Below are positions 37,991-46,377 of a DNA stretch of 64,000 bases, piece after piece. A model generated the notes under the pieces. The model was not told the origin of the DNA. It saw only the letters and a program-made list of their open reading frames with translations, and searched no databases. The translations under genes were made by a program, and so were the position numbers. The stretch is from Bacteroidales bacterium. GTDB taxonomy: Bacteria; Bacteroidota; Bacteroidia; Bacteroidales; F082. Within the stretch, counting starts at the first letter, position 1, and each line of letters begins with the position of its first letter. The stretch lies in the NCBI GenBank assembly GCA_019454985.1, contig JACFNF010000010.1:35965-99964 (forward strand), written 5' to 3'.

Positions 37991-38008
37991 TGATGTGATT
38001 TTGATGGT

Positions 38009-39511
38009 TCATCTTTTTGTTGGCAGTCTCTGTGAATCATTTTTGCTTGAGCTTTCCGAACGTGAAGGGGCAATCTCACTTTTGCGGCTGCTCTTCGATT
38101 GTGCCGGTGGAGGAGTATTGTTACCCGAATTTCTGATTACATCTTGTTTTAAACCGGCAGTGCCTGAACTTGACTTCTGTGGGCTTGAGACCGTGCTGCC
38201 GGCTTTACTACCACCGGAGCGTTCATTGGATTTTGTGTTGCCACGCATCACAGGGTTGTCCGAACCAGACTGGGTGGTAACTTTTTGCTGTCGGCTGCTG
38301 CCGTCTTGACGCACCGGAGTCTGATCTTTTCGGATATCGCGTTGCCCAACAGATTCTTGTTGTGACTGCCTTCCGTACACATCAGATTTACGTGTGGGTT
38401 CGCGATTTGTTTCTTTGGTAACAGACTGTGTCCGGATTTGACGGTCTTTGCCGGCTTCAAGACTGCGTTGAACAGGCGTGGCACGATTCTGAACCGTGTT
38501 ACTGTTCACAGGACGTTCCATCTGTTTAGTTTCAGCTCGTCCGGGGCTTTGCTGGCCTCTTTGTAAACCTGGATTCACCAAGTTTTGTCCGTTCTGGCGT
38601 ACTGCTTGCCCTTGTACGTTGGTACGCTGGCCTCGTCCTGGAACATATTGGTTCTCAGCTACACGACGATTGTAATAGGCTTCCCCGTCGCGGCGTTGCT
38701 CAGGACGGCTGTAGGTATCGCGATAGCGCCCATTGTTAATGTTTACCACCACTATTGGCGATCTGTGGCGGTGATGACCGTAATAAACGTCGCGGTAGTA
38801 AACCGAGCGCGGCTGATGCCAAAGGCGAAAACATGTGTGATAATAATGGAAGGAAGGGTAGTGATATCCATAATAATAATCCCAGTAATAAGGCCGCCAG
38901 GTTGCCCAATAAGGCGGATAGTAACCCCAACGCCAGGCGCTGCGCCAGGGGACATAAGCAGGGCGTGTGATAAAGACAATCATTGGCCAGGCGGCGACTT
39001 CGTAATAAGTGGTATGAACCACTGTCACTGTTTCAACAGGCACCTGTTTTCTGACATTGCCAATATAACCCGGATTGGGGGTGGAGTCGTAAACCGGCTC
39101 AACGATGTAGTTTGGGCCGTAAAGGTCTTCATCGCCAATAAGTTGAATACTGACGCCCCCGTTGCGAAGTTTCTCAACAATGAAAACAGCCACATCCTGA
39201 AGATCATCTTTGCCTAAAGCAACCTGAAGCACGATCTGATGGATGTTGTCGGTAGGATAATCATTCACAAAAATGTAATCAACCTGATTGTCGTTGTTCA
39301 GATCGAGATTGTTGATGAGCAACTGAGGGTCGTTCAGCTTTCTCTCAAACTCTTCGAGGGTCTCCGAATTTTGAAAGATGTCCATCACGGCATAGAGGTT
39401 CAGATTATCGCCGGGTAATCCTAATTTCTCATTGGGATTGCGTGCTGCCTGCAGTGGAATAAATGCCAAAGACAGAAGGGCGATCAGCGCGGTGGAAAAT
39501 AGCTTTTTCAT
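38009..39511 (-). CDS. Secreted His/Tyr/Trp-rich protein with basic low-complexity tail
   Basis: A signal peptide (1-23, ending QAARN) precedes a folded N-terminal region (about 24-170). That region contains DLNNDNQVDYI (70-80), which has the D-x-N-x-D-x-x-x-D spacing of calcium-binding EF-hand or dockerin-type loops. Residues about 175-250 are packed with Tyr, Trp, His and Arg (WRWGYYPPYW, YYWDYYYGYHYP). The C-terminal half is disordered, rich in Gln, Arg, Ser and Lys, and ends in PTKR. The layout resembles the lipoprotein at 13950-15371 but the sequences are not obviously homologous. No enzymatic motif is seen. Metal or polysaccharide binding at the cell surface is only an inference. Confidence 0.7.
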   Translation of the reverse strand: MKKLFSTALIALLSLAFIPLQAARNPNEKLGLPGDNLNLYAVMDIFQNSETLEEFERKLNDPQLLINNLDLNNDNQVDYIFVNDYPTDNIHQIVLQVALGKDDLQDVAVFIVEKLRNGGVSIQLIGDEDLYGPNYIVEPVYDSTPNPGYIGNVRKQVPVETVTVVHTTYYEVAAWPMIVFITRPAYVPWRSAWRWGYYPPYWATWRPYYWDYYYGYHYPSFHYYHTCFRLWHQPRSVYYRDVYYGHHRHRSPIVVVNINNGRYRDTYSRPEQRRDGEAYYNRRVAENQYVPGRGQRTNVQGQAVRQNGQNLVNPGLQRGQQSPGRAETKQMERPVNSNTVQNRATPVQRSLEAGKDRQIRTQSVTKETNREPTRKSDVYGRQSQQESVGQRDIRKDQTPVRQDGSSRQQKVTTQSGSDNPVMRGNTKSNERSGGSKAGSTVSSPQKSSSGTAGLKQDVIRNSGNNTPPPAQSKSSRKSEIAPSRSESSSKNDSQRLPTKR

Positions 39512-39879
39512 GGCTTTAAGGTTTTAGGTTTGCTTTTGACCTTCTCAATCCAAACGCTGTGCCAAGATTTTAAAACGGCTCCCTTCTTTGAGTTTTTCTA
39601 ATTTTTTACAAAATTTAAATATCATTAGATCAATATGATAAACACAACATTCTTACAGGCTGATTTTTTAGGCAAGTAAAAAAACTGATTTGTCGGGGAT
39701 GTAAAGGCGCATGTTTTTCGTCAACACCATCAAAGTATTGAAAAAAATTACTGATGATTTTTGATGAAATATCGGGTGAAACACAAACGTTTGCGGCGCT
39801 TTTATTTAGAATGAGTACACTTTAGCCTATTATTTCCAAAAAACAGTTGAAGAATGGACGTAGTTACGTTGAAAATAAG

Positions 39880-39887
39880 TAATTTTG
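39880..39887 (+). promoter_or_regulatory. Putative -7 promoter element for gdhA
   Basis: TAATTTTG matches TAnnTTTG exactly, 72 nt before the gdhA ATG. A matching -33 TTTG is not obvious. Confidence 0.55.
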
Positions 39888-39899
39888 CTGCGTTAAGAA

Positions 39900-39914
39900 A
39901 TTAACAATGTTAAT
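39900..39914 (+). promoter_or_regulatory. Inverted repeat in the gdhA leader, candidate operator
   Basis: ATTAAC-AAT-GTTAAT is a perfect 6-bp inverted repeat with a 3-nt centre. It lies about 13-27 nt past the -7 element, where a bound regulator could block transcription. Its shortness and AT content make chance occurrence possible. Confidence 0.3.
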
Positions 39915-39959
39915 AGTTCACAGTCATTATTAAATACATAACCTTTTAAATCCAAGACC

Positions 39960-41297
39960 ATGAATCTTGAAAAAATCATGACCGACCTGGAGAAGAAACA
40001 CCCGGGTGAAGTTGAGTATTTGCAGGCAGTGCGCGAAGTTCTGGAATCTATTCAGGACGTTATGAAGGAGTATCCTCAGTTTGAGGCTAAGGGTATTATT
40101 GAGCGTATTGTTGAGCCCGACAGGGTTTTAACGTTTAAGGTGCCGTGGGTTGACGACAATGGCAAAGTGCATGTCAATATCGGTTACAGGGTACAGTATA
40201 ACAACGCTATCGGGCCATACAAAGGCGGTATCCGTTTCCACCCGAGCGTAAACCTGAGCATTCTGAAGTTCCTCGGTTTTGAACAGATTTTCAAGAACAG
40301 CCTCACCAGTCTGCCAATGGGCGGTGGTAAAGGCGGTTCCGATTTCGATCCCAAAGGAAGATCGGATGCTGAAATTATGCGTTTCTGCCAGTCATTTATG
40401 CTCGAACTCTGGCGCCTCATTGGCCCCGAAACTGACGTTCCGGCAGGCGATATCGGAGTTGGCGGAAAAGAAATTGGTTATATGTACGGCATGTACAAAA
40501 AACTCACCCTCGAACACGTTGGCGTGCTCACAGGTAAAGGCCTCAACTGGGGCGGTTCGCTCATCCGTCCGGAAGCTACCGGTTTTGGTGCAGTTTATTT
40601 TACTCAGGAAATGCTGGCCACCCGTGGCGAGACTTTCAAAGGCAAGAAAGTTGTTGTTTCGGGCTTCGGTAACGTTGCCTGGGGCGCTGTTTCCAAAGTT
40701 ACCGAACTTGGCGGCAAGGTGATTGCCATCTCCGGCCCCGATGGCTATGTGCATGATCCCGATGGTATTTCAGGCGAAAAAATCAAATACATGCAGGTAT
40801 TACGCGCCTCTAACCAGGATATCGTGAAACCATATGCCACTGAATTCCCCGGCGCTACTTTCGTTGCCGGTAAACGTCCATGGGAACTCAAATGCGATGT
40901 GGCCATGCCTTGTGCCACCCAGAACGAACTCAACAAAGCCGATGCAGAAGCTTTGGTTGCCAATGGCGTGTTCTGTGTTGCCGAAGGTGCCAATATGCCT
41001 TGTACTCCCGAAGCAATTGAGATATTCCATCGCGCTAAGATCCTCTTTGCACCCGGAAAAGCAGTAAACGCCGGTGGTGTTGCAACTTCGGGCCTCGAAA
41101 TGTCGCAAAACTCCCTCAAACTCAACTGGAGCAGGGAAGAAGTGGACGAAAAACTGCATACCATCATGCGCAATATTCACAGCGCTTGCGTAAAATATGG
41201 CAAACGCGAAGATGGATACATTGATTACGTAAAAGGCGCCAACGTTGCCGGCTTCATCAAAGTGGCCAATGCTATGGTTGACCAGGGTGTGGTCTAA
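39960..41297 (+). CDS. gdhA: Glutamate dehydrogenase (NADP-type)
   Basis: The enzyme interconverts 2-oxoglutarate plus ammonia and glutamate, usually assimilating ammonia with NADPH. The substrate-binding stretch YKGGIRFHPSV and the glycine-rich PMGGGKGGSDFDP with the catalytic Lys are present, followed by PAGDIGVGGKEIGYM. The Rossmann segment VVSGFGNVAWGA starts the coenzyme domain. At 445 residues it belongs to the hexameric GdhA class, as in E. coli. Coenzyme preference is inferred from class. It has its own promoter and a strong terminator. Confidence 0.96.
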   Translation: MNLEKIMTDLEKKHPGEVEYLQAVREVLESIQDVMKEYPQFEAKGIIERIVEPDRVLTFKVPWVDDNGKVHVNIGYRVQYNNAIGPYKGGIRFHPSVNLSILKFLGFEQIFKNSLTSLPMGGGKGGSDFDPKGRSDAEIMRFCQSFMLELWRLIGPETDVPAGDIGVGGKEIGYMYGMYKKLTLEHVGVLTGKGLNWGGSLIRPEATGFGAVYFTQEMLATRGETFKGKKVVVSGFGNVAWGAVSKVTELGGKVIAISGPDGYVHDPDGISGEKIKYMQVLRASNQDIVKPYATEFPGATFVAGKRPWELKCDVAMPCATQNELNKADAEALVANGVFCVAEGANMPCTPEAIEIFHRAKILFAPGKAVNAGGVATSGLEMSQNSLKLNWSREEVDEKLHTIMRNIHSACVKYGKREDGYIDYVKGANVAGFIKVANAMVDQGVV

Positions 41298-41321
41298 ATC
41301 CCAATTTGTAAATCAGAATAC

Positions 41322-41357
41322 AAAAGAGGCCGCCCGGCAGAGGCGGCCTCTTTTTTT
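41322..41357 (+). terminator. Terminator of gdhA
   Basis: A stem of at least 9 GC-rich pairs (GAGGCCGCC/GGCGGCCTC), extended by A-T pairs, closes a 7-nt loop and ends in seven Ts, 25 nt after the gdhA stop. Confidence 0.9.
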
Positions 41358-41390
41358 AAATGTGTGCTGCCGTATCTGACGGCTAATCGT

Positions 41391-41398
41391 TACTTTTG
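41391..41398 (+). promoter_or_regulatory. Putative -7 promoter element for the BatA-like gene
   Basis: TACTTTTG matches TAnnTTTG and lies 26 nt before the ATG at 41424, just after the gdhA terminator. Confidence 0.55.
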
Positions 41399-41423
41399 CT
41401 GTTTAAAATCCAGAAAAAATTCT

Positions 41424-43466
41424 ATGGCTTTCAGGCATCCCGCCATGCTTTGGTGGCTTTTTGCCCTCATCATTCCGGTTTTGATCCATCTGTTTAACTT
41501 CAGAAGGCATAAAACTATTTTGTTTAGCAATATCCAACTATTGCGTAATCTCCAGCAGGAAACCAATAAGACCAATAAGCTGAAACACAGATTGATCCTG
41601 CTTGCGAGGTTGTTAGCTTTGGCTGCTTTGGTTGTCGCTTTTGCTCGCCCTTATGTGAAGAATAATCAACAGATGTCGCTTCGAAAAAATACTGTGGTCA
41701 GCATCTATATTGATAATTCACCCAGTATGCAGCGCAGGGGTAAAAGCATGACGCTCTTAGATGAAGTGCGTGAACAGGCTGAAAGGATAGCCGGAAGTTT
41801 CGATTTGAATACACGTTTTGTGCTTCTTTCCAATGAGTTTCATCCCGGACGTAACAGAATGCTCAGTCGCGACGACTTTTTGCGCGAGCTATCCACCATT
41901 GTGCCTGTTGCCGTTTCTGCCGATCTTGGCGATGTTATCCGACGCAACCGGAATATCAACAAAGACGATGAAGCTGCCAACCGTTTTCTCTTTTTGCTTT
42001 CCGATTTCCAGAAATCGGCTACTGAGGCCTCACATATTGTGCCCGACACAAGTTTGCAGCTCGTTTTGATCAAGACAGGCTCATCAACTGACCAAAACCT
42101 TTATCTCGACACCTTATGGTTCGAGAGTCCGGTGGTGCGTTCGGGCCTTGAAGCACGCCTGCATTTTGAGGTAGTCAATGATGGTAGCCAGCCGGTGAGT
42201 GGCGTCCCGATCAGGCTCGAACTGAACGGACAACAGGTTGCGATTGCCAATACTGCCATTGAGCCGGGCGAACGCGCCAAATTGACGATACAGTTTCTTG
42301 TGCCACAAACAAAAGGCTTCCAGCGGGCTGTTTTATCTGTTCAGGACTATCCCATTGTGTTTGATGATGAACTTTATTTTTCTTTTGAAGTGATGCCGAA
42401 AATCCGGGTGCTTGAGCTTACTCAGGATAAACCAAACATTTATACCAAACTACTTTTCAGTGATGACGATGATGTGGAACTGATGCATACACCGATTACA
42501 AATGTGGATATCCAAACGATTCCAGGTTTTCAGCTCATCATCCTCAACGAAGCATTTCCACTGTCTTCGGGTTTACTCACTGCCCTCGATGACTTTGTGG
42601 CCTCTGGCGGAAGCTTGGTCATCTTGCCTTCGGAAAAAGCCAAAGACGACTACAATGCTTTGACCCAGTATTTTGGATTTACATTCCAGGCTGTTGATAC
42701 GTTCTCGACAAGGGTTTCAAAAGTGGAAGAAAAACATCCGTTCTTTACCGATGTTTTTGTGAAAATCCCCGAACAAGCTGATCTTCCGGTAGTTTTTCGT
42801 CATTTTCCCATCCGGATGGAGGCCGAAGCCAACGCTTTTCCATTGATACGCCTATTGAACAATGATCCTTTTTTGTTGGCCTCACACGGACGTGGCGCCG
42901 GCACAGTTTATGCGTTTGCTGCGCCCAATAACCCAGACTGGAGCACATTTGTCAATCATACGCTATTTGCGCCGGTGCTCTACAAGATGTTGTATATGAG
43001 CCCTTTGATCCAACCGCCTTATATAGCAAACCGCGAAACGGTAGAATTGTCTGTGCGTAATCCCGTAGATGCTTCGGAGGGAAGGCTGAGAGTGACTGAC
43101 GAAAATCACAAAACCTCGATCATCCCCGGGATAAGCCGCGGATTGGAAGGCAATAATCTTATTGTCAGTGGTTTGTTGCCCGAAGCAACACATTATGACC
43201 TAATACAAGGCGATTCGTTAATAGGTGTCTTTTCGGTAAATATTGACAGGAAAGAATCGGCTCTCAAAGAGATGAATCTGGAGGAAATGCATCAGATGTT
43301 CAAAGCCGGAAATTATGCCGGCGTTTCATTTTATGATTCCGATAAAAACTGGGTGGCTGATGATACTACGGGTTTGATAGAAGGGCGAGGACTAACGGCG
43401 CTTTTTTTGGCCATGACTTTAATTTTCTTGCTGGCAGAAGTGATGCTCATCAGATTTTGGAAATAA
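41424..43466 (+). CDS. BatA-domain/vWA membrane protein
   Basis: The N-terminus is the BatA-type anchor common in Bacteroidota: HPAMLWWLFALIIPVLIHLF (positions about 5-24), then FRRHKTILFSNI and a second helix near 55-75. A von Willebrand A-like domain follows, with the MIDAS sequence DNSPSM at about 96-101. A long beta-rich periplasmic portion and a C-terminal membrane helix (about 657-678) complete it. BatA relatives work with MoxR ATPases in envelope stress tolerance, but no MoxR gene is adjacent. The open frame reaches a GTG at 41364; I use the ATG at 41424, which opens on the anchor (680 residues). parC follows 30 nt downstream. Confidence 0.85.
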   Translation: MAFRHPAMLWWLFALIIPVLIHLFNFRRHKTILFSNIQLLRNLQQETNKTNKLKHRLILLARLLALAALVVAFARPYVKNNQQMSLRKNTVVSIYIDNSPSMQRRGKSMTLLDEVREQAERIAGSFDLNTRFVLLSNEFHPGRNRMLSRDDFLRELSTIVPVAVSADLGDVIRRNRNINKDDEAANRFLFLLSDFQKSATEASHIVPDTSLQLVLIKTGSSTDQNLYLDTLWFESPVVRSGLEARLHFEVVNDGSQPVSGVPIRLELNGQQVAIANTAIEPGERAKLTIQFLVPQTKGFQRAVLSVQDYPIVFDDELYFSFEVMPKIRVLELTQDKPNIYTKLLFSDDDDVELMHTPITNVDIQTIPGFQLIILNEAFPLSSGLLTALDDFVASGGSLVILPSEKAKDDYNALTQYFGFTFQAVDTFSTRVSKVEEKHPFFTDVFVKIPEQADLPVVFRHFPIRMEAEANAFPLIRLLNNDPFLLASHGRGAGTVYAFAAPNNPDWSTFVNHTLFAPVLYKMLYMSPLIQPPYIANRETVELSVRNPVDASEGRLRVTDENHKTSIIPGISRGLEGNNLIVSGLLPEATHYDLIQGDSLIGVFSVNIDRKESALKEMNLEEMHQMFKAGNYAGVSFYDSDKNWVADDTTGLIEGRGLTALFLAMTLIFLLAEVMLIRFWK

Positions 43467-43496
43467 TTGAAAGATAACGATTCTCAAGATAAAGAT

Positions 43497-46196
43497 ATGT
43501 CGAACGAACATGAAACCGGCGAACTGAATCAATTGCCGGCTCAGGCAAAAGAACAGGCTAAAACCTTGCATCTGAATGGGATGTACGAGAACTGGTTTCT
43601 CGACTATGCTTCGTATGTCATCCTCGAAAGAGCAGTGCCAGATATTGACGATGGATTGAAACCGGTGCAGCGCCGCCTGCTCCATTCGATGAAAGTAATT
43701 GACGACGGGCGCTATAATAAAGTGGCCAACATTATCGGGCATACCATGCAATATCATCCGCATGGCGACGCTTCGATCGGTGATGCCTTGGTGCAACTGG
43801 GTCAAAAAGAGCTGGCTGTTGACACCCAGGGTAACTGGGGCAATATTTTGACCGGCGACAGCGCGGCTGCTCCCCGTTACATCGAGGCTCGTTTGTCGAA
43901 ATTTGCTTTGGATGTAATGTTTAATCCAAAGATTACGAACTGGAAACTCTCATACGATGGCCGAAACCGTGAACCAATCAGCCTGCCGATCAAGTTTCCC
44001 ATCTTACTGGCACAGGGTGTTGAAGGAATTGCAGTTGGGCTGGCTTCGAAAATCTTACCGCATAATTTCAATGAACTGATTGATGCTTCAATTGCCTGCC
44101 TCAAGGACGAAGCTTTTGATCTGCTGCCTGATTTCCCCACCGGAGGACTGGCCGATGTGTCGAAGTACAACGAAGGCATGCGGGGAGGCCGTGTGAGAAT
44201 CAGGGCTAAAATTGCACAACTCGACAAAAGAACATTGGTGATCACCGAAATACCTTTTTCAACAACCACCGGCTCGCTCATTGATTCGATCATTGCCGCC
44301 AATGAAAAAGGAAAAATCAAAATCCGAAAGATTGACGACAACACGGCGCAAAATGTGGAAATCGTCATTCATCTCAACCCCGGAACCTCGCCCGACCAAA
44401 CCATTGATGCCTTGTATGCCTTTACCCAATGCGAGATATCGGTATCGCCCAATGCCTGCGTCATTGCCGAGGGTAAACCGGTTTTTTGGAGCGTCAACCG
44501 AATCCTGAGATACAATACCGAACGAACGCGCGAGCTCCTGCGCAGTGAATTGATGATCCGGCTTGGCGAGTTGCAGGAAAACTGGCATGCCGCATCGCTT
44601 GAAAAGATTTTCATCGAAAACCGAATCTATCATCAAATTGAACAATGCGAAAGCTGGGAAGAGGTGATCGCTACCATCGAAAACGAACTGAAACCTTATC
44701 GGGAATTGCTGCGACGCGACATTTCCCAAGAGGATATTATTAAACTAACCGAGATTAAAATCAAGCGTATCTCCAAGTTTAATTCTTTCAAGGCGGATGA
44801 ATATATCAAAAGCCTTGAAACCGAGATGGATGAAGTGAATAATCACTTAAATCATCTGACTGATTTTACCATTCAGTTTTTCGAGCAAATCCGTAAGAAA
44901 TACGGAGCTGATAAATACCGCAAAACCGAAATTCGCAATTTCGATGTCATTCAGGCTGCTGCCGTTGCTGCCAACAATGAAAAACTTTATGTGAACCGGG
45001 CCGAAGGTTTTGCCGGTACTTCGCTTAAAAAAGACGAGTTTGTATGTGATTGCTCCGATATTGACGATATCATTGTTTTTCGTGAGAACGGCACGTTTTT
45101 AGTAACCAAAGTCAGCGCCAAATCATTTGTAGGCGAGAATATTATCCATATTGACGTGTTCCGGAAAAACGACGATCGTACCATTTACAATCTGGTTTAT
45201 CGCGATGGGAAAAAAGGCCCGCTGTATGTGAAACGTTTTGCGGTGATGGGTGTTACTCGCGACAAGGAATACGACCTTACAGCCGGAAATCCTGATTCCA
45301 AGGTCATCTATTTTACTGCCAACCCCAACGGTGAAGCGGAAATTATAAAAGTATCATTGCGCCCGCAGGCAAAGCTGAAAAAAACATCCTTTGAATACAA
45401 TTTCGCCGAGCTGGCCATTAAGGGCAGATCGTCAAAAGGCAATATCCTCACCAAAAAACCAATCCGACAAATCAGCAAACGCGAAGACGGTGTTTCCACC
45501 CTTGGCGCCAGAGCAATCTGGTATGACGAAACCGTGAAACGTCTCAATACCGATGCACGCGGACAGTATCTTGGTGAGTTTATGAGCGATGACAAATTGC
45601 TCTGTGTGATGCAAAATGGAGATTTGAAAATTACTGGTTATGAGCTGAATACGCATTTTGACGATGACTTGCTCAGCCTTCATAAGTTTGAGCCAGATGA
45701 AGTGATATCGGTCATTTATATTGAAGGTGAAACAGGTTTTCATTATATCAAACGTTTTCAAATTGAGGAAGATACCCCGGTTAACAAACGTTTTTCCTCC
45801 ATTGGTGAACACCCGGGAAGTCGTTTTCTGAAAATCATTTTCGATGAGTTGCCCAAAATCCTCGCCCATTTTGCTGAAAACGAAAAAGGCCGTCGTCCTG
45901 AAGATGAAGAAATCAAAATAGCCGAATTTATTGGGGTGAAGAGTGTGAAAGCCAAGGGAAAACGTATTGCTGCTGTTCCGGTCGAACAGATTGAACTGCT
46001 TGAGCCCGATGAACCGGAACCAGATGAAGATGAAACTGAAGACTCCGATCACCTGTCTTCGGAACCTGATGGAAATCCCGAAAGGGAGCCTGATGAGGAC
46101 AGCCCGAAAGTTGAGCCGACTGTTGTGCCACCTACCGAAGAAATCAAAGGAAGGCCGCGACCCGAAGGCCCTTTGCAGATGGAACTGCCATTTTGA
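43497..46196 (+). CDS. parC: DNA topoisomerase IV subunit A (GyrA/ParC family)
   Basis: The A subunit of a type IIA topoisomerase cuts and religates DNA and is needed for decatenation. The winged-helix and DNA-gate region has YHPHGDASIGDAL, and the active-site Tyr is Y128 in AAPRYIEARL. The C-terminal domain (about 500-820) has beta-pinwheel-like blades without a clear GyrA box, favouring ParC over GyrA. An acidic, Pro-rich tail (about 836-890) ends in QMELPF. The open frame begins at a TTG overlapping the upstream stop; the ATG at 43497 is the better start (899 residues). The partner parE is not in the window. Confidence 0.92.
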   Translation: MSNEHETGELNQLPAQAKEQAKTLHLNGMYENWFLDYASYVILERAVPDIDDGLKPVQRRLLHSMKVIDDGRYNKVANIIGHTMQYHPHGDASIGDALVQLGQKELAVDTQGNWGNILTGDSAAAPRYIEARLSKFALDVMFNPKITNWKLSYDGRNREPISLPIKFPILLAQGVEGIAVGLASKILPHNFNELIDASIACLKDEAFDLLPDFPTGGLADVSKYNEGMRGGRVRIRAKIAQLDKRTLVITEIPFSTTTGSLIDSIIAANEKGKIKIRKIDDNTAQNVEIVIHLNPGTSPDQTIDALYAFTQCEISVSPNACVIAEGKPVFWSVNRILRYNTERTRELLRSELMIRLGELQENWHAASLEKIFIENRIYHQIEQCESWEEVIATIENELKPYRELLRRDISQEDIIKLTEIKIKRISKFNSFKADEYIKSLETEMDEVNNHLNHLTDFTIQFFEQIRKKYGADKYRKTEIRNFDVIQAAAVAANNEKLYVNRAEGFAGTSLKKDEFVCDCSDIDDIIVFRENGTFLVTKVSAKSFVGENIIHIDVFRKNDDRTIYNLVYRDGKKGPLYVKRFAVMGVTRDKEYDLTAGNPDSKVIYFTANPNGEAEIIKVSLRPQAKLKKTSFEYNFAELAIKGRSSKGNILTKKPIRQISKREDGVSTLGARAIWYDETVKRLNTDARGQYLGEFMSDDKLLCVMQNGDLKITGYELNTHFDDDLLSLHKFEPDEVISVIYIEGETGFHYIKRFQIEEDTPVNKRFSSIGEHPGSRFLKIIFDELPKILAHFAENEKGRRPEDEEIKIAEFIGVKSVKAKGKRIAAVPVEQIELLEPDEPEPDEDETEDSDHLSSEPDGNPEREPDEDSPKVEPTVVPPTEEIKGRPRPEGPLQMELPF

Positions 46197-46295
46197 GTTT
46201 TTCGGAACCAGAAACAAAATTGGATAAGCCTTTTTTAAGGTGTTATTTTATTCACATTTAGACGGCTTTTATAAGGTCATCTGCCGAACAATTCA

Positions 46296-46303
46296 TAACT
46301 TTG
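46296..46303 (+). promoter_or_regulatory. Putative -7 promoter element for gcvP
   Basis: TAACTTTG matches TAnnTTTG exactly, 74 nt before the gcvP ATG. The leader shows no glycine-riboswitch core that I can recognise. Confidence 0.55.
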
Positions 46304-46377
46304 CAACGGTTTTTATTGCGCTCTTTTTGTGCAAAACCTGATACACGAACACCTGTTTCCATTTTTAAACAAAAGCT

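Larger units (their letters stand above)
39512..39959. other. 448-nt AT-rich intergenic region with the gdhA promoter
   Basis: This divergent spacer holds no reading frame that I can support and no RNA gene. Near its right end are a -7 promoter element (39880-39887) and a short inverted repeat (39900-39914). The left 350 nt carry nothing I recognise. Confidence 0.6.

Noticed and set aside
38585..39217. 210-codon open frame antisense to the aromatic-rich secreted protein
   Set aside because: The skewed composition of the real gene explains the open frame; no start signal or domain is present.
39600..39870. Small frames in the long spacer before gdhA
   Set aside because: The best is 17 codons long and has no initiation context or conserved features that I can see.
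41364..41423. GTG-initiated extension of the BatA-like gene
   Set aside because: It lies across the promoter motif and next to the gdhA terminator, and would move the membrane anchor away from the N-terminus.
46197..46377. Glycine riboswitch ahead of gcvP
   Set aside because: I looked for the conserved core of the tandem aptamer and see none. The leader has only a short imperfect hairpin near 46315-46335.
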